Part shown: piece after piece, positions 16,573-28,248 of the stretch
Layout: every line of letters starts with the position of its first letter
Position numbering within the stretch: position 1 is the stretch's first letter
Notes under the pieces: model-generated
The model's database searches: none
Seen by the model: the letters and a program-made list of their open reading frames with translations, nothing else
What the model was told of the DNA's origin: nothing
Program-made: the position numbers and the translations under genes
Assembly: GCF_902652685.1 (NCBI RefSeq)
Contig: NZ_CACRUY010000021.1
Location: 1-64,000, forward strand
From: Mycobacterium sp. Marseille-P9652
Lineage (GTDB): Bacteria > Actinomycetota > Actinomycetes > Mycobacteriales > Mycobacteriaceae
Length of the DNA stretch: 64,000 nucleotides
Direction of reading: 5' to 3'

Positions 16573-18512
16573 TCGGCAGCTCCGGGCGCTTCGGGTCGCA
16601 GCGCCTCGAGGACGGCCGTGGCGGTGGCCACGCCGATCCCCGGTACGGCGGTGATTTGCTCGACGGTGGCCTCCTTGAGGCGGGCTATCGATCCGAAATG
16701 CGTGACCAGCGCCTTGCGGCGATGCTCACCCAATCCTGGCACCGAATCGAGCACCGACGCGGTCATTCGCTTGGATCGCTTGCTGCGATGGTAGGCGATG
16801 GCGAACCGGTGGGCCTCGTCGCGCACCCGCTGCAGCAGGTACAGACCCTCGCTGTTGCGCGGCATGATGAGCGGATCCGGCTCGGATGGCACCCACACCT
16901 CCTCCAGCCGCTTGGCCAGGCCGATCACCGCCACGTCGGTGATGCCGAGTTCCTCGAGCACGGCGCTGGCCGCGTTGACCTGTGGGGCGCCGCCGTCGAC
17001 GACGTACAGGTTGGGCGGGTACGCGAACTTGCGGGACTTGCCTTCCGGCGACAGCACATTGGGATCGTTGCGATCGCTCAGGTGCCGCAGGAACCTGCGG
17101 CGGGTCACCTCGGCGATGGAGGCGACGTCGTCCGAGCGGCCCTGACCGGCGGCTTCGCGGATCGCGAAGTGCCGGTAGTCCGATTTGCGGGGCAGGCCGT
17201 CCTCGAACACCACCAGCGAGCCCACGACGTCGGTGCCCTGCACGTGGCTGACGTCGACGCACTCGATGCGCAGCGGCGCCTCGGACAGGCCGAGTGCGTC
17301 CTGAATGCTCTGCAGCGCCGCCGATCTGGCGTTGAAGTCGCCGGCGCGCTTCAGCTTGTGTTGCTGCAGCGCCTCTTTCGCGTTGCGCTGCACCGTCTCG
17401 GCCAGCGCGCGCTTGTCACCGCGGCGCGGCACCCGCAGCACCACCCGCGAGCCCCGCAGGCCGGACAGCCAGCTGGACAGCTCCTCGGAGTTCGACGGCA
17501 GGCACGGCACCAGCACCTCGCGCGGTACGGGGTTGGCGGATTCGTCGGCGGCACCACCCAATTCGGCCTGCTCGCCGTAGAACTGCGTGAGGAACTGCTC
17601 GACCAGCCGCTCCTCGCCGGACTCCCCCGGGTCGCCGGATTTCTCGACGATCCAGCCGCGCTGGCCGCGCACCCGTCCGCCGCGGACGTGGAACACCTGC
17701 ACCGCCGCCTCGAGCTCGTCGTCGGCGAACGCGACCACGTCGGCGTCGGTGCCGTCGCCCAGCACGACGGCCTGCTTCTCCATCGCGCGTTTGAGGGCGC
17801 CCAGGTCGTCACGGAGCCGGGCGGCCCGCTCGAAGTCGAGTTCCTCGGCCGCGGCGTTCATCTGCTGCTCCAGCTCGCGGGCGAACCGGTCGGTCTTGCC
17901 GGACAGGAAATCGCAGAAGTCGTCGACGATCTGCCGGTGCTCTGCGGCGCTGACCCGGTTCACGCACGGCGCCGAGCACTTGTCGATGTAGCCCAGCAGG
18001 CAGGGGCGGTCGATCTGCCTGTGGCGCTTGAACACTCCGTTGGAGCACGTCCGGGCCGGGAAGACCCGGGTCAACAGGTCCAGCGTCTCGCGGATGGCCC
18101 ACGCGTGCGAGTAAGGACCGAAGTAACGCACCCCTTTGCGCCGCGGGCCGCGGTAGACCATGAGCCGGGGGTATTCCTCGTTGAGCGTGACGGCCAGCAC
18201 CGGATAGGACTTGTCGTCGCGGTAGCGGACATTGAACCGCGGGTCGAACTCCTTGATCCAGTTGTATTCGAGCTGCAGCGCCTCGACCTCGGTGTTGACC
18301 ACCGTCCACTCGACCTTGGCCGCGGTGGTCACCATCTGCCGGGTGCGCGGATGCAGGGCGGAGATGTCCTGGAAGTAGGACGTCAGCCGGCTCCTCAGGC
18401 TCTTGGCCTTACCCACGTAGATGACGCGCCCGTGCGGGTCCCGGAACCGGTAGACGCCCGGCTCGACCGGGATCGACCCGGGCGCGGGGCGGTACGTGGC
18501 GGGATCGGGCAC
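16569..18512 (-). CDS. uvrC: Excinuclease ABC subunit C
   Basis: Makes both incisions around a lesion in nucleotide excision repair after UvrB loading. The 647-residue protein has the GIY-YIG nuclease (residues ~12-95; [20 protein letters not shown]), the UVR domain that binds UvrB ([13 protein letters not shown] near 225), the RNase H-like nuclease with [10 protein letters not shown] near 415, and a C-terminal helix-hairpin-helix pair ([25 protein letters not shown]). The GTG start at 18512 gives the family N-terminus [20 protein letters not shown] and is 6 nt after a TAGCCT hexamer. First gene of the rapZ-yvcK-whiA operon. Confidence 0.96.
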   Translation of the reverse strand: MPDPATYRPAPGSIPVEPGVYRFRDPHGRVIYVGKAKSLRSRLTSYFQDISALHPRTRQMVTTAAKVEWTVVNTEVEALQLEYNWIKEFDPRFNVRYRDDKSYPVLAVTLNEEYPRLMVYRGPRRKGVRYFGPYSHAWAIRETLDLLTRVFPARTCSNGVFKRHRQIDRPCLLGYIDKCSAPCVNRVSAAEHRQIVDDFCDFLSGKTDRFARELEQQMNAAAEELDFERAARLRDDLGALKRAMEKQAVVLGDGTDADVVAFADDELEAAVQVFHVRGGRVRGQRGWIVEKSGDPGESGEERLVEQFLTQFYGEQAELGGAADESANPVPREVLVPCLPSNSEELSSWLSGLRGSRVVLRVPRRGDKRALAETVQRNAKEALQQHKLKRAGDFNARSAALQSIQDALGLSEAPLRIECVDVSHVQGTDVVGSLVVFEDGLPRKSDYRHFAIREAAGQGRSDDVASIAEVTRRRFLRHLSDRNDPNVLSPEGKSRKFAYPPNLYVVDGGAPQVNAASAVLEELGITDVAVIGLAKRLEEVWVPSEPDPLIMPRNSEGLYLLQRVRDEAHRFAIAYHRSKRSKRMTASVLDSVPGLGEHRRKALVTHFGSIARLKEATVEQITAVPGIGVATATAVLEALRPEAPGAAE

Positions 18513-18518
18513 CCATCC

Positions 18519-18524
18519 AGGCTA
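18519..18524 (-). promoter_or_regulatory. -10 box TAGCCT, leaderless start of uvrC
   Basis: TAGCCT on the minus strand lies 6 nt before the GTG start of uvrC. No ribosome site is present. No mycobacterial LexA box (TCGAAC-N4-GTTCGA) is seen nearby. Confidence 0.5.
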
Positions 18525-18582
18525 GTGGTCCCCGGGGACACGACTATTGGCCGCCGGAGTTCGTCGGTGCCACCATTCCCTC

Positions 18583-19041
18583 ATGGATCACGACGACCCC
18601 GAGCGGCGCATCTCGGATCTTGAGAACCGGCTCAGCGTGCCGGCCGAGCCGGGCCGCCTCTCCGCCGCGCAGGTGCACGACGTCGCCTTCTCCAAGCCAC
18701 CCATCGGGAAGCGCGGCTACAACGAGGACGAGGTCGACGCATTCCTCGACCGCATCGAGGCGACCCTGCGCGGTTCGGCGATGCCCCCACTCACCGCGGA
18801 CGACGTCCGCACCGTCGCCTTCTCCAAGCCGCCGATCGGGAAGCGCGGCTACAACGAGGACGAGGTCGACGCGTTCCTCGACGTCGTGGCCACGCAGCTG
18901 GTTTCGGGGCCGGCCGCGCGCCCGTCGGCGGACCCCCTCCCGAGCGCGAGACACGGCGGGAAGAAGCACGGCACCGAGGAGACGTGGCCCCGCCGAGTGC
19001 TCAACGCGGTGACCGACTTCGTCGCCTGGGTCCTGGACTGA
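18583..19041 (+). CDS. Small protein with two tandem DivIVA-type motifs
   Basis: A 152-residue protein with a short N-terminal helix and two nearly identical copies of the DivIVA N-terminal signature, [20 protein letters not shown] (residues ~36-56 and ~80-100), each preceded by an xDVxxVAFS stretch. After them come a Lys/His/Pro-rich linker and a C-terminal hydrophobic helix ([14 protein letters not shown]) that may touch the membrane. In DivIVA/Wag31 this motif family binds curved membrane at poles or septa. A long coiled coil, needed for DivIVA assembly, is absent. The ATG at 18583 is chosen because translation starts with a plausible helix; a TTG at 18547 is possible. Divergent from uvrC. 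Confidence 0.78.
   Translation: MDHDDPERRISDLENRLSVPAEPGRLSAAQVHDVAFSKPPIGKRGYNEDEVDAFLDRIEATLRGSAMPPLTADDVRTVAFSKPPIGKRGYNEDEVDAFLDVVATQLVSGPAARPSADPLPSARHGGKKHGTEETWPRRVLNAVTDFVAWVLD
18679..18882 (+). repeat. Internal duplication of the DivIVA-type motif (72-bp copies, 132-bp period)
   Basis: The 72 bp at 18679-18750 and at 18811-18882 are almost identical, differing at a few positions, mostly third-codon ones. The 44-codon period is in frame. Nucleotide identity this high across the motif, with lower similarity between the copies, suggests recent duplication or gene conversion. Confidence 0.85.
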
Positions 19042-19139
19042 GCCTTCCGTTCCTCCGCCGTTATGGTCACCGGCGGACCTGCGGCCTGTCATCCTGTGTC
19101 TCATGCCCGACACCAGGGAACCAGCGACCAGCGTGACGG

Positions 19140-19337
19140 GTGAACGTGCCGCTCAAACGTGTTGACGAATTGAAGCCCGGCGACAGGATCCGCATGAAGA
19201 TCGGCCACGCCACCGTCGTGGGCGTCGAATGCCTCGACGACGAACGCACCATGCTCACGTTCGCCTACGGCACCAAGGGCCCTGCCGACAACGACCTCAC
19301 CGTCGACGTGCTCGACGACGACGAGTGGGGCTGGTGA
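19140..19337 (+). CDS. Small acidic hypothetical protein
   Basis: A 65-residue protein that I do not recognise. It begins with GTG (19140; a second GTG at 19146 is an alternative), contains the turn LKPGDRIRMKIGHATVVGVE suggestive of a small SH3-like beta barrel, and ends in the acidic DVLDDDEWGW. No signal peptide or membrane segment. No clear ribosome site, and the gene ends 6 bp before the convergent secreted-protein gene. Coding character is supported by third-position GC bias and by lack of a better frame. Confidence 0.6.
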   Translation: MNVPLKRVDELKPGDRIRMKIGHATVVGVECLDDERTMLTFAYGTKGPADNDLTVDVLDDDEWGW

Positions 19338-19343
19338 GACCCG

Positions 19344-19745
19344 TCAGGCGTGCGGGCAGAACATCCCGAGGATCTGCTGGCAGTTGTCCTTGTTGATCAG
19401 ACCCGGTGGCGCCGGCGGAGGGGGCGGCGGCGGGTTTTCGCCGTCCCAGATGTTCTGGGCGACGTTGCCCTGCCCGAAGTACACGTAATAGTAGGTGTGG
19501 CAGATGTTGTTGTCCCAGATCACCGGGTTGGTGACGTGATTGCCGGTCGGGGGCAGGGGCTGGCCAGGGCACCAGTGACACGGGCCCTCCGGGTGGTCGT
19601 TCGGGCAACCCGGCCAGGCGTCGAGCGGCATGGGTGCCGGTAGCGCCCCGGCGGTTCCCGCGGCCGGGCCGAGACAGGCCAGACCCAGACCGCCGGCCAC
19701 CAAGGCCCGCGCGGCGAGGCGAGCGACATAGGTTTGCACGTTCAT
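19344..19745 (-). CDS. Small secreted Cys/Pro-rich protein
   Basis: A 133-residue protein with a clear signal peptide (basic start, hydrophobic core LVAGGLGLACLGPAA, cleavage near TAGA-LPAP). The mature ~100 residues contain several Cys (CPNDHPEGPCHWCPG, NNICHTYYYVYFG, NCQQILGMFCPHA), aromatic-rich stretches and a run of seven Pro after GENP. Disulfide-bonded export is inferred. A TAGCCT hexamer lies 8 nt before the ATG. I do not recognise the family. It sits where M. tuberculosis has the Rv1419 lectin, but there is no ricin-type repeat in it. Confidence 0.8.
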   Translation of the reverse strand: MNVQTYVARLAARALVAGGLGLACLGPAAGTAGALPAPMPLDAWPGCPNDHPEGPCHWCPGQPLPPTGNHVTNPVIWDNNICHTYYYVYFGQGNVAQNIWDGENPPPPPPPAPPGLINKDNCQQILGMFCPHA

Positions 19746-19791
19746 AGCCGGGAAGGCTAGACGCGAGCGCTTGCGAAATCCTTGCGTTGCG

Positions 19792-20469
19792 TCAGGCGGT
19801 CCGGCCGTCGATCTGCGAGCGCCGCTTGGCGGCCCAATCCGCCATGGGGAAGCCGGGTTTGGCGTCGCAGGCCGAGAGCAGCGCGGTCAGCCGGGGAAGG
19901 ACGGCCAGCCCGTAGTCGCAGGTCCAGTCCGGCCGCGTCATGGTCCACGTCAGGACGCCGTCACCGGTGCTGAACAAGCTGAGGTGCAGCGGCGGCGCCT
20001 GCCCTTGCGGGGCCACACCCACGGCGTCGCCGCGGCAGTTGGCGATGTCACGGAAACCGTTCCACACCACGTCGTGAACGTTGAGGTCCCGGTCGTACCG
20101 GTCGACCGCCTCGGCGTACAACGCCGAACCGGTGACCCGATACGACGATTCGGCGTGATCGGACAACCCGGGTGGCCGCAGCGGCGAGTTCTCGAACAAC
20201 AACGCCGCCGAGCACTCCGGCGGCTGGGCGCTGGTGAAGTAGGAGTCGCCGATGGGGGCCGCGGTGACCGGACCCAGGGGCGTGACATCACCGTTCTGCA
20301 GCAGCAGATCACGCGCGGCGACGGGTGGGTGCGCGGGCCGAAACGTCGCCGACGACGAAACCGTCGCCTCACCGGGTGCACGAATTGCCTTACCCTGCAC
20401 CGAAGTCGAGCATGCCGCCAGCGTCACCACCGCGACGGCGGCCGCGGTCACCCCCGCAACACGAGCCAT
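19792..20469 (-). CDS. lprH: Lipoprotein LprH-like
   Basis: A 225-residue predicted lipoprotein. The N-terminus is a short signal with lipobox LAAC, so Cys20 would be lipidated and the protein held at the outer face of the membrane. The rest is soluble with the pattern of the mycobacterial DUF-type sensor/lipoprotein group (Cys at ECSAALLFENS and NCRGDAVGV). Function unknown. Position just upstream of the riboflavin genes and size match M. tuberculosis Rv1418. A TACCAT -10 hexamer ends 6 nt before the ATG. Confidence 0.88.
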   Translation of the reverse strand: MARVAGVTAAAVAVVTLAACSTSVQGKAIRAPGEATVSSSATFRPAHPPVAARDLLLQNGDVTPLGPVTAAPIGDSYFTSAQPPECSAALLFENSPLRPPGLSDHAESSYRVTGSALYAEAVDRYDRDLNVHDVVWNGFRDIANCRGDAVGVAPQGQAPPLHLSLFSTGDGVLTWTMTRPDWTCDYGLAVLPRLTALLSACDAKPGFPMADWAAKRRSQIDGRTA

Positions 20470-20475
20470 CGGCTG

Positions 20476-20481
20476 ATGGTA
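20476..20481 (-). promoter_or_regulatory. -10 box TACCAT, leaderless start of lprH
   Basis: TACCAT on the minus strand is 6 nt before the ATG at 20469 and no ribosome site exists, so a leaderless message is likely. Confidence 0.5.
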
Positions 20482-20487
20482 GCGCGA

Positions 20488-22702
<2,215 letters not shown>

Positions 22703-22810
22703 CTTCGTCGCTACCTTGCTGTCGGGCACGGCCCACATGAGGGGCGCGTGTGTGCTTTCAGTATGAACCAACGCGGAGCCGCTGTTATTGCCGCCGCGTT
22801 GTCGCCCCGG

Positions 22811-23080
22811 TCACCGCCAACTGGCGGGCAAGTCGATGATGTGGTTCGGGCAGTAGTCCTGGGCCGCCTGGGACATGACGTCGCGCGCCAGATCGGCCGA
22901 CATCTTGCTGCGCAGCGTCATGAAGGCGTATTCGGCCGGCGCATACCCCTGATCGGGTTCGTCCATGAGCCGGCAGGCCTCCTTCTCCTGCGCGGCGAAG
23001 TCGGCGTGGGCGATTCCGGCCGGTCCCAGGAGCGTGGCCAGCGCGAGGCCGCCAACGACAAGTGGCCGGGCGATCCTCAC
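22811..23080 (-). CDS. Small secreted DUF732-type protein
   Basis: An 89-residue exported protein: signal peptide (RPLVVGGLALATLLGPAGIAHA) followed by a ~65-residue mature part with two Cys (EACRLMD, QDYCPNHI) in the spacing typical of the mycobacterial DUF732 family. Function unknown. The GTG at 23080 follows a GGGGAGGAG ribosome site; a much longer upstream frame is not supported. It lies upstream of ribBA on the same strand, with ~110 bp between. Confidence 0.83.
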   Translation of the reverse strand: MRIARPLVVGGLALATLLGPAGIAHADFAAQEKEACRLMDEPDQGYAPAEYAFMTLRSKMSADLARDVMSQAAQDYCPNHIIDLPASWR

Positions 23081-23262
23081 GGTCTGCTCCTCCCCAGCGA
23101 TGCGCTCGTCGCAATGGTATCGGCGGGCTTGCCCGCACGCGTTGAGCCTGCGGTGACGGCGCCGTGTCTGAACCCAGATCGCGATTGGGGCCCCGAACAC
23201 GCCGTGGGCGCAGTCTCGACGCGAAGAAGACGAAAATCCTGCGATTCCGGTGCGCAGCAATC

Positions 23263-23268
23263 TACCCT
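23263..23268 (+). promoter_or_regulatory. -10 box TACCCT, leaderless start of the small secreted protein gene
   Basis: TACCCT is separated by 7 nt from the ATG at 23276. No ribosome site is visible. Confidence 0.4.
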
Positions 23269-23275
23269 TGGCGGC

Positions 23276-23551
23276 ATGAACATCTCGGTAAAACTGGCGG
23301 TACCGGCCGTGACCTTGATGTTCGCGGCCGGGGTGACAGCGGGGATAAGCCATCCGCAAACAGCGCGGGCCGATGCCTGCGCCGATGTGGGCGGCCGGCA
23401 TGTGAGCGTCGGCGGGTGCACCGATCCGGGACGCTGGGGCAACTGGGTCCTGCCCGCCGGTGCGATGACGGTCCCGCCCCCGGGCGCGCCGCCGCCCTGC
23501 TACACCCCGTCCGGCGAGCCGTACTGGACGCCGCCGGGCGAACCCTGCTGA
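23276..23551 (+). CDS. Small secreted Pro/Gly-rich protein
   Basis: A 91-residue protein with a signal peptide (KLAVPAVTLMFAAGVTAG, cleavage near ARADA). The mature ~55 residues have four Cys (DACADVGG, VGGCTDPG, PPPCYTP, GEPC) and many Pro, Gly and Trp, with a repeated SGEPYWTPPGEP motif at the end. It resembles other tiny mycobacterial secreted proteins but I cannot assign a family. Convergent with ribE, whose stop is 10 bp away. Confidence 0.75.
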   Translation: MNISVKLAVPAVTLMFAAGVTAGISHPQTARADACADVGGRHVSVGGCTDPGRWGNWVLPAGAMTVPPPGAPPPCYTPSGEPYWTPPGEPC

Positions 23552-23561
23552 CGGGCCCGTC

Positions 23562-24164
23562 TCAACGGTCGCCGAGCAGCCGTTCTACATATTTGGCGAT
23601 CACGTCGACCTCGAGGTTCACCCGCGTCCCGACCGGGGCGCTGCCCAGGGTGGTGAGCTCCCGGGTCGTCGGGATGAGCGACACCTCGAACCAGTCGCGC
23701 GGTGAGTCGCCCAGCCCGGAGACCGTCAGCGAGATCCCGTCGACGGTGATCGACCCCTTCTCGACGACGTAGCGGGCCACCGTGGCGGGGACCTCGATCC
23801 GCACCACCTCCCAGTGCTCGGACGGCGTGCGCGACACCACCTCACCGGTGCCGTCGACGTGCCCCTGGACGATGTGCCCGCCGAGCCGGCTGTTGACCGC
23901 GGCCGCGCGCTCGAGGTTCACCCGGCTGCCGACCTGCAGCTCGCCCAGATTGGACCGATCCAGCGTCTCGGCCATCACGTCGGCGGTGAACTCGCCGCCG
24001 GGCAGCAACTCGACGACCGTCAGGCACACACCGTTGACGGCGATCGAGTCGCCATGGCCGGCGTCGCCGGTCACGATGGGCCCGCGGATGCTCAGGCGTG
24101 CGGCGTCGGCGAGGACCTCCCGGCCCGTGACCTCACCGAGCTCCTCGACAATTCCGGTGAACAT
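23562..24164 (-). CDS. ribE: Riboflavin synthase, alpha chain
   Basis: Dismutates two lumazine molecules to riboflavin and the pyrimidine. The 200-residue protein has the internal two-barrel duplication: [12 protein letters not shown] at the N-terminus, [14 protein letters not shown] in barrel 1 and [14 protein letters not shown] in barrel 2. The conserved N-terminal TGI(V)E motif is intact. In M. tuberculosis nomenclature this is ribC (Rv1412). TAACCT lies 6 nt before its ATG, implying a leaderless message. Divergent from lprG. Confidence 0.96.
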   Translation of the reverse strand: MFTGIVEELGEVTGREVLADAARLSIRGPIVTGDAGHGDSIAVNGVCLTVVELLPGGEFTADVMAETLDRSNLGELQVGSRVNLERAAAVNSRLGGHIVQGHVDGTGEVVSRTPSEHWEVVRIEVPATVARYVVEKGSITVDGISLTVSGLGDSPRDWFEVSLIPTTRELTTLGSAPVGTRVNLEVDVIAKYVERLLGDR

Positions 24165-24170
24165 TGCACC

Positions 24171-24176
24171 AGGTTA
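24171..24176 (-). promoter_or_regulatory. -10 box TAACCT, leaderless start of ribE
   Basis: TAACCT on the minus strand is 6 nt before the ATG at 24164. It belongs to an 84-bp divergent region with the lprG promoter. Confidence 0.5.
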
Positions 24177-24235
24177 AACCGGCAAAGCGCGCTCGCCCCC
24201 CGACCGCGTTTCGGAAGCCGGTCACCGGCACCCTC

Positions 24236-24241
24236 TACGAT
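24236..24241 (+). promoter_or_regulatory. -10 box TACGAT, leaderless start of lprG
   Basis: TACGAT is followed after 7 nt by the ATG at 24249. An earlier ATG at 24240 overlaps the hexamer and would lie upstream of the transcript, so the hexamer decides the lprG start. Confidence 0.5.
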
Positions 24242-24248
24242 GCTGGAT

Positions 24249-24956
24249 ATGCAGACCCGCCGCCGTCTCACGGCCGTCCTCGCCTCCCTGAGCATCGCCA
24301 CCGCCCTGATCGCCGGCTGCTCATCGGGCACCAAGCAAAGCGGCCCGCCGCTGCCAGACGCCAACACCCTGCTCAAGCAGTCGGCCGAGACGACCAAGAC
24401 GGTCAAGAGCGGCCACCTTGTCCTGTCAACCTCCGGGAAGATCCAGGGGCTGCCGATCAAGGTGCTGACCGGTGACCTCACCACCTCGCCGGCCACCGCC
24501 GCCAAGGGCAACGCGACCATCACCCTGGGCGGGTCTGACATCCAGGTCGACTTCGCGGTCGTCGACGGCGACCTCTACGCCACGCTGACGCCGAACAAGT
24601 GGAGCGACTTCGGCAAGGCCTCCGACATCTACGACCCGTCGATCATCCTCAGCCCGACCGACGGCCTGGCCAACGCGCTGAACAACTTCACCGACGCCAA
24701 GGCCGAGAGCCGCGAGACCGTCAACGGCCAGACCACAATCAAGATCAGCGGCAAGATATCCGCCGACGCGGTGAACAAGCTGGTTCCCAACTTCTCAGCG
24801 TCGCAGCCGGTGCCGGCCACCGTGTGGATCCAGGAGAGCGGTGACCACCAGCTCGTCCAGGCCAACCTGCAGAAGAGCTCCGGCAACTCGGTCCAGATGA
24901 CGTTCTCCAACTGGAACGAAGCGGTCGAGGTCAGCAAGCCCCCGGTGACCTCATGA
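24249..24956 (+). CDS. lprG: Lipoprotein LprG (P27), lipid carrier
   Basis: Binds triacylated lipids and glycolipids in a hydrophobic pocket and helps deliver triacylglycerol and lipoarabinomannan to the outer envelope (known for M. tuberculosis Rv1411c). The 235-residue product has a signal sequence with lipobox LIAGC, so Cys24 is lipidated. The LppX/LprAFG fold is recognisable by [32 protein letters not shown] and [19 protein letters not shown]. The ATG at 24249 is preferred over 24240 because of the TACGAT hexamer. Overlaps p55 by ATGA, the conserved lprG-p55 operon. Confidence 0.95.
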   Translation: MQTRRRLTAVLASLSIATALIAGCSSGTKQSGPPLPDANTLLKQSAETTKTVKSGHLVLSTSGKIQGLPIKVLTGDLTTSPATAAKGNATITLGGSDIQVDFAVVDGDLYATLTPNKWSDFGKASDIYDPSIILSPTDGLANALNNFTDAKAESRETVNGQTTIKISGKISADAVNKLVPNFSASQPVPATVWIQESGDHQLVQANLQKSSGNSVQMTFSNWNEAVEVSKPPVTS

Positions 24957-26506
24957 CCGCGCAGACGGGACGCCGGGTCGCGATCAGCGCCGGCAGCCTC
25001 GCCGTCCTGCTGGGCGCCCTGGACACCTACGTCGTCGTGACGATCATGCGCGACATCATGAACGACGTCGGGATCCCGATCAACCAGCTCCAGCGGATCA
25101 CCTGGATCGTCACGATGTACCTGCTCGGCTACATCGCCGCCATGCCGTTGCTGGGCCGCGCGTCCGACCGGTTCGGCCGCAAGCTGCTCCTGCAGGCGAG
25201 CCTGAGCCTGTTCATCGTCGGCTCGGTGATCACGGCGGTGGCCGGCGGGTTCGGCGACTTCCACCTGCTGATCGCCGGCCGCACCGTGCAGGGCGTGGCC
25301 AGCGGCGCGCTGCTGCCGGTGACGCTGGCGCTGGGCGCCGACCTGTGGTCGCAGCGCAACCGCGCGGGCGTGCTGGGCGGCATCGGCGCCGCGCAGGAAC
25401 TGGGCAGCGTGCTGGGCCCGCTGTACGGCATCTTCATCGTGTGGCTGTTCCACGACTGGCGTTACGTCTTCTGGATCAACGTCCCGCTGACCCTGATCGC
25501 GATGCTGATGATCCAGTTCAGCCTGCCGTCGCGCCAACGCACGGAAGAACCGGAGCGCATCGACCTGGTGGGCGGCCTGCTGCTCGCGCTCGCCCTCGGT
25601 CTGGCCGTGATCGGGCTGTACAACCCCAACCCCGACGGCAAGCAGGTGCTGCCCAGCTACGGATTGCCGCTGGTGATCGGCGCGGCCGTCGCCGGTGTGG
25701 CGTTCCTGGTCTGGGAGCGCCGCTCCCGCACGCGGCTGATCGACCCGGCCGGTGTCCAGTTCCGGCCCTTCCTCGCCGCGCTGGGCTCCTCGTTGGCGGC
25801 CGGCGCGGCGCTGATGGTGACGCTGGTCGACGTCGAGCTGTTCGGTCAGGGCGTGCTGCAGATGGACCAGAACCAGGCGGCCGGGTTGTTGCTCTGGTTC
25901 CTGATTGCGCTACCGATCGGCGCGGTGCTCGGCGGATGGATCGCCACCCTGATCGGCGACCGCGCAATGATTTTCATCGGGTTGCTCATCGCCGCCTACG
26001 GCTACTGGCTCATCCACTTCTGGCGCCAGGACGTGATGGACCGCAAGCACGACATCCTCGGCCTGATCACCGTGCCCGCACTGCACGCCGACCTGTTGGT
26101 CGCGGGCATCGGGCTCGGCCTGGTGATCGGGCCGCTGTCGTCGGCGGCCCTGCGGGTGGTCCCCTCCGCGCAGCACGGCATCGCCTCGGCGGCGGTGGTG
26201 GTCGCCCGCATGACGGGGATGCTGATCGGCGTGGCGGCGCTGACGGCCTGGGGTTTCTACCGGTTCAACCAGATCGTCGCCAACCTGAACGCGTCGATCC
26301 CGCCCAACGCCACGCTGTTCGAACGGGTGGCCGCGCAGGGGGCGATGTACCTCAAGGCGTTCGCAATGATGTACGGCGACATCTTCTTAGTCACCGTCGG
26401 TATCTGTATCGCGGGGGCGCTGCTCGGCCTGCTGGTCAGCGGCCGCAAGCAACACGCCGAGGAACCCGAAGTCCTCGAGGCGGAGCCGGTCGCGCCGACG
26501 CCGTGA
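24953..26506 (+). CDS. p55: MFS efflux pump P55
   Basis: A 517-residue DHA2-type major-facilitator transporter with about 14 transmembrane segments. It works with LprG in export of triacylglycerol-type lipids and confers drug tolerance in M. tuberculosis (Rv1410c). Visible motifs include [13 protein letters not shown] in TM1, the loop 2-3 signature [14 protein letters not shown], and the antiporter-type region [21 protein letters not shown] soluble C-terminal tail is rich in Glu. Its stop lies 3 bp from the convergent ribD stop. Confidence 0.95.
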   Translation: MTAQTGRRVAISAGSLAVLLGALDTYVVVTIMRDIMNDVGIPINQLQRITWIVTMYLLGYIAAMPLLGRASDRFGRKLLLQASLSLFIVGSVITAVAGGFGDFHLLIAGRTVQGVASGALLPVTLALGADLWSQRNRAGVLGGIGAAQELGSVLGPLYGIFIVWLFHDWRYVFWINVPLTLIAMLMIQFSLPSRQRTEEPERIDLVGGLLLALALGLAVIGLYNPNPDGKQVLPSYGLPLVIGAAVAGVAFLVWERRSRTRLIDPAGVQFRPFLAALGSSLAAGAALMVTLVDVELFGQGVLQMDQNQAAGLLLWFLIALPIGAVLGGWIATLIGDRAMIFIGLLIAAYGYWLIHFWRQDVMDRKHDILGLITVPALHADLLVAGIGLGLVIGPLSSAALRVVPSAQHGIASAAVVVARMTGMLIGVAALTAWGFYRFNQIVANLNASIPPNATLFERVAAQGAMYLKAFAMMYGDIFLVTVGICIAGALLGLLVSGRKQHAEEPEVLEAEPVAPTP

Positions 26507-26509
26507 GCG

Positions 26510-27544
26510 TCAGCGCGGCACGAGGCTGAGCACCAGATCCGGCCCGGCGCGGTCGATTCCGTCGAACTGCCAACGCAACGCGCGCGCGATCGTCGGCACC
26601 CCGACGTCGTCGACCGCGGTGATCGGCCCCCCGAGCAGGATCGGGGCGACGTAGGCCAGGATGCGGTTGACCGCGCCGGCGCGCAGGAACGCCCCGGCCA
26701 GGGTGGGGCCACCCTCGAGCAGCACGTCGGTGCGGTCCGAGACCGCCTTGATCACCTCCATGGGGTCGTGCGTGCGGATCACCATGGTGCGTGAGTCGTC
26801 ATTGAGAACCTTTGCGTCACCGGGCAATTCGCGCATGCCGACGACGACGCGCAGCGGCTGCCGGGGCGCCAGCGAACCGTCGGGCAGGCGGGCGGTGAGC
26901 ATGGGGTCGTCGGCCAGCACCGTGCCCGTCCCCACCACGATCGCGTCGGCGATCGCCCGGCGCCGGTGCAGGTCCATGCGCGAAGCCTCGCTGGAGATCC
27001 ATTGGCTCGACCCGTCCGCCGCGGCGCTGCGGCCGTCGACGCTGCTCGCGTACTTCCACGTCACGTGCGGCAGCCCGGTGCGCACCTTGTGCAGCCACTC
27101 CCGCAGGGGCCCGGCGGTCACCTGGTCGGCCAGCACGCCGGAGCGCACCTGCACTCCGGCCGCCTGCAGCCGGCCGGCGCCGCCGCCGGCGATGGCGTTC
27201 GGGTCGGCGACGGCGTAGATCACGGCGCTGACCCGGGCCTCGATGAGAGCGTTCACGCAGGGCGGCGTCTTGCCGAAATGGTTGCAGGGCTCGAGCGTGA
27301 CGACGGCGATGCCGCCCGCCGCCAGGCCGCCGGCCCGGCGCAGCGCCAACACCTCCGCATGGTCCCCGCCGGGCGGCTCGGTGGCGCCGACGCCGACCAC
27401 GTGGCCCTCCCGGTCCAGGATCACCGCACCGACCGGCGGGTTCGGGTACGTCGTGCCCTTGACGAGGTAGGACTGTTCCATCGCCAGCCGCATCGCCGCC
27501 TCGAGGCTGTCGACCGACTGCGGTTGGTTCGTGGGCTGATTCAT
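26510..27544 (-). CDS. ribD: Bifunctional riboflavin deaminase / reductase RibD
   Basis: Deaminates and reduces the pyrimidine intermediate in riboflavin synthesis. The 344-residue product has an N-terminal zinc deaminase domain with HAEVLAL and [12 protein letters not shown], and a C-terminal reductase domain with [20 protein letters not shown] and [16 protein letters not shown]. In mycobacteria this is ribG (Rv1409). Start ATG in an ATGA overlap with rpe, so its expression is coupled to rpe, not to the ribBA-ribH group. Confidence 0.96.
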   Translation of the reverse strand: MNQPTNQPQSVDSLEAAMRLAMEQSYLVKGTTYPNPPVGAVILDREGHVVGVGATEPPGGDHAEVLALRRAGGLAAGGIAVVTLEPCNHFGKTPPCVNALIEARVSAVIYAVADPNAIAGGGAGRLQAAGVQVRSGVLADQVTAGPLREWLHKVRTGLPHVTWKYASSVDGRSAAADGSSQWISSEASRMDLHRRRAIADAIVVGTGTVLADDPMLTARLPDGSLAPRQPLRVVVGMRELPGDAKVLNDDSRTMVIRTHDPMEVIKAVSDRTDVLLEGGPTLAGAFLRAGAVNRILAYVAPILLGGPITAVDDVGVPTIARALRWQFDGIDRAGPDLVLSLVPR

Positions 27545-28230
27545 GCGCCCAGATGCGGCGACGCCGCGGCGGCCTGCCGGCGCAGCGCCTCCACGGCCGC
27601 CTCCGGGTCGTCGGCGCCGTACACCGCCGACCCGGCGACGAAGCAGTCGACGCCGGCCTCGGCGGCCTGCTCGATGGTGTCGGCGTTGATGCCGCCGTCG
27701 ATTTCGACCAGGATCGTCAACTCCCCCGCGTCGATCATCTTGCGGGCCGTGCGAACCTTGCTCAGCACCTCGGGGATGAAGCTCTGGCCGCCGAACCCGG
27801 GCTCCACCGACATGATGAGCAACGTGTCGAAGTGCGGGAGGATCTCGAGGTACGGGTCCAGCGGTGTCTTCGGTTTGACGCTGATGCCCGCCTTGGCCCC
27901 CGCGGCGCGGATGTCGCGGGCCACGCTCACCGGGCTGTCGGTGGCCTCGGCGTGGAAGGTGACGTTGTAGGCGCCCGCCTCGGCATACGGCGGCGCCCAG
28001 CGGTCGGGGTCCTCGATCATCAGGTGGCAGTCCATAGGGATCTTGGTGGTCGCCAGCAGCGCCTCCACCACTGGCAGGCCGATGGTCAAATTCGGCACGA
28101 AGTGGTTGTCCATCACGTCGACGTGCAACCAGTCGGCGCCGCGGACGGCGGCGGCCTCGTCGGCCAGGCGGGCGAAATCGGCGGACAGGATGGACGGCGC
28201 GATAAGCGGTCCCCCGGTGCTGCGCGGCAT
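27541..28230 (-). CDS. rpe: Ribulose-phosphate 3-epimerase
   Basis: Interconverts ribulose 5-phosphate and xylulose 5-phosphate in the pentose phosphate pathway. The 229-residue TIM barrel has [12 protein letters not shown], the metal/catalytic [14 protein letters not shown], the MIEDPDRW loop region, [16 protein letters not shown] and [10 protein letters not shown] with phosphate-binding FVAGSAVYG. Start at 28230 is 7 nt after a TAGTCT hexamer. Ribulose 5-phosphate is also the RibB substrate, so the pairing with ribD is functionally coherent. Confidence 0.96.
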   Translation of the reverse strand: MPRSTGGPLIAPSILSADFARLADEAAAVRGADWLHVDVMDNHFVPNLTIGLPVVEALLATTKIPMDCHLMIEDPDRWAPPYAEAGAYNVTFHAEATDSPVSVARDIRAAGAKAGISVKPKTPLDPYLEILPHFDTLLIMSVEPGFGGQSFIPEVLSKVRTARKMIDAGELTILVEIDGGINADTIEQAAEAGVDCFVAGSAVYGADDPEAAVEALRRQAAAASPHLGA

Positions 28231-28237
28231 GACCGAC

Positions 28238-28243
28238 AGACTA
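28238..28243 (-). promoter_or_regulatory. -10 box TAGTCT, leaderless start of rpe-ribD
   Basis: TAGTCT on the minus strand is 7 nt before the ATG at 28230, in the short gap after rsmB. It suggests that rpe-ribD has its own promoter. Confidence 0.45.
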
Positions 28244-28248
28244 CTGAG

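Noticed and set aside
22703-22810. FMN riboswitch before ribBA
   Set aside because: The ~110 bp available contains no recognisable RFN-type set of hairpins, and the upstream gene is close; ribE appears leaderless, leaving no room for one there either.
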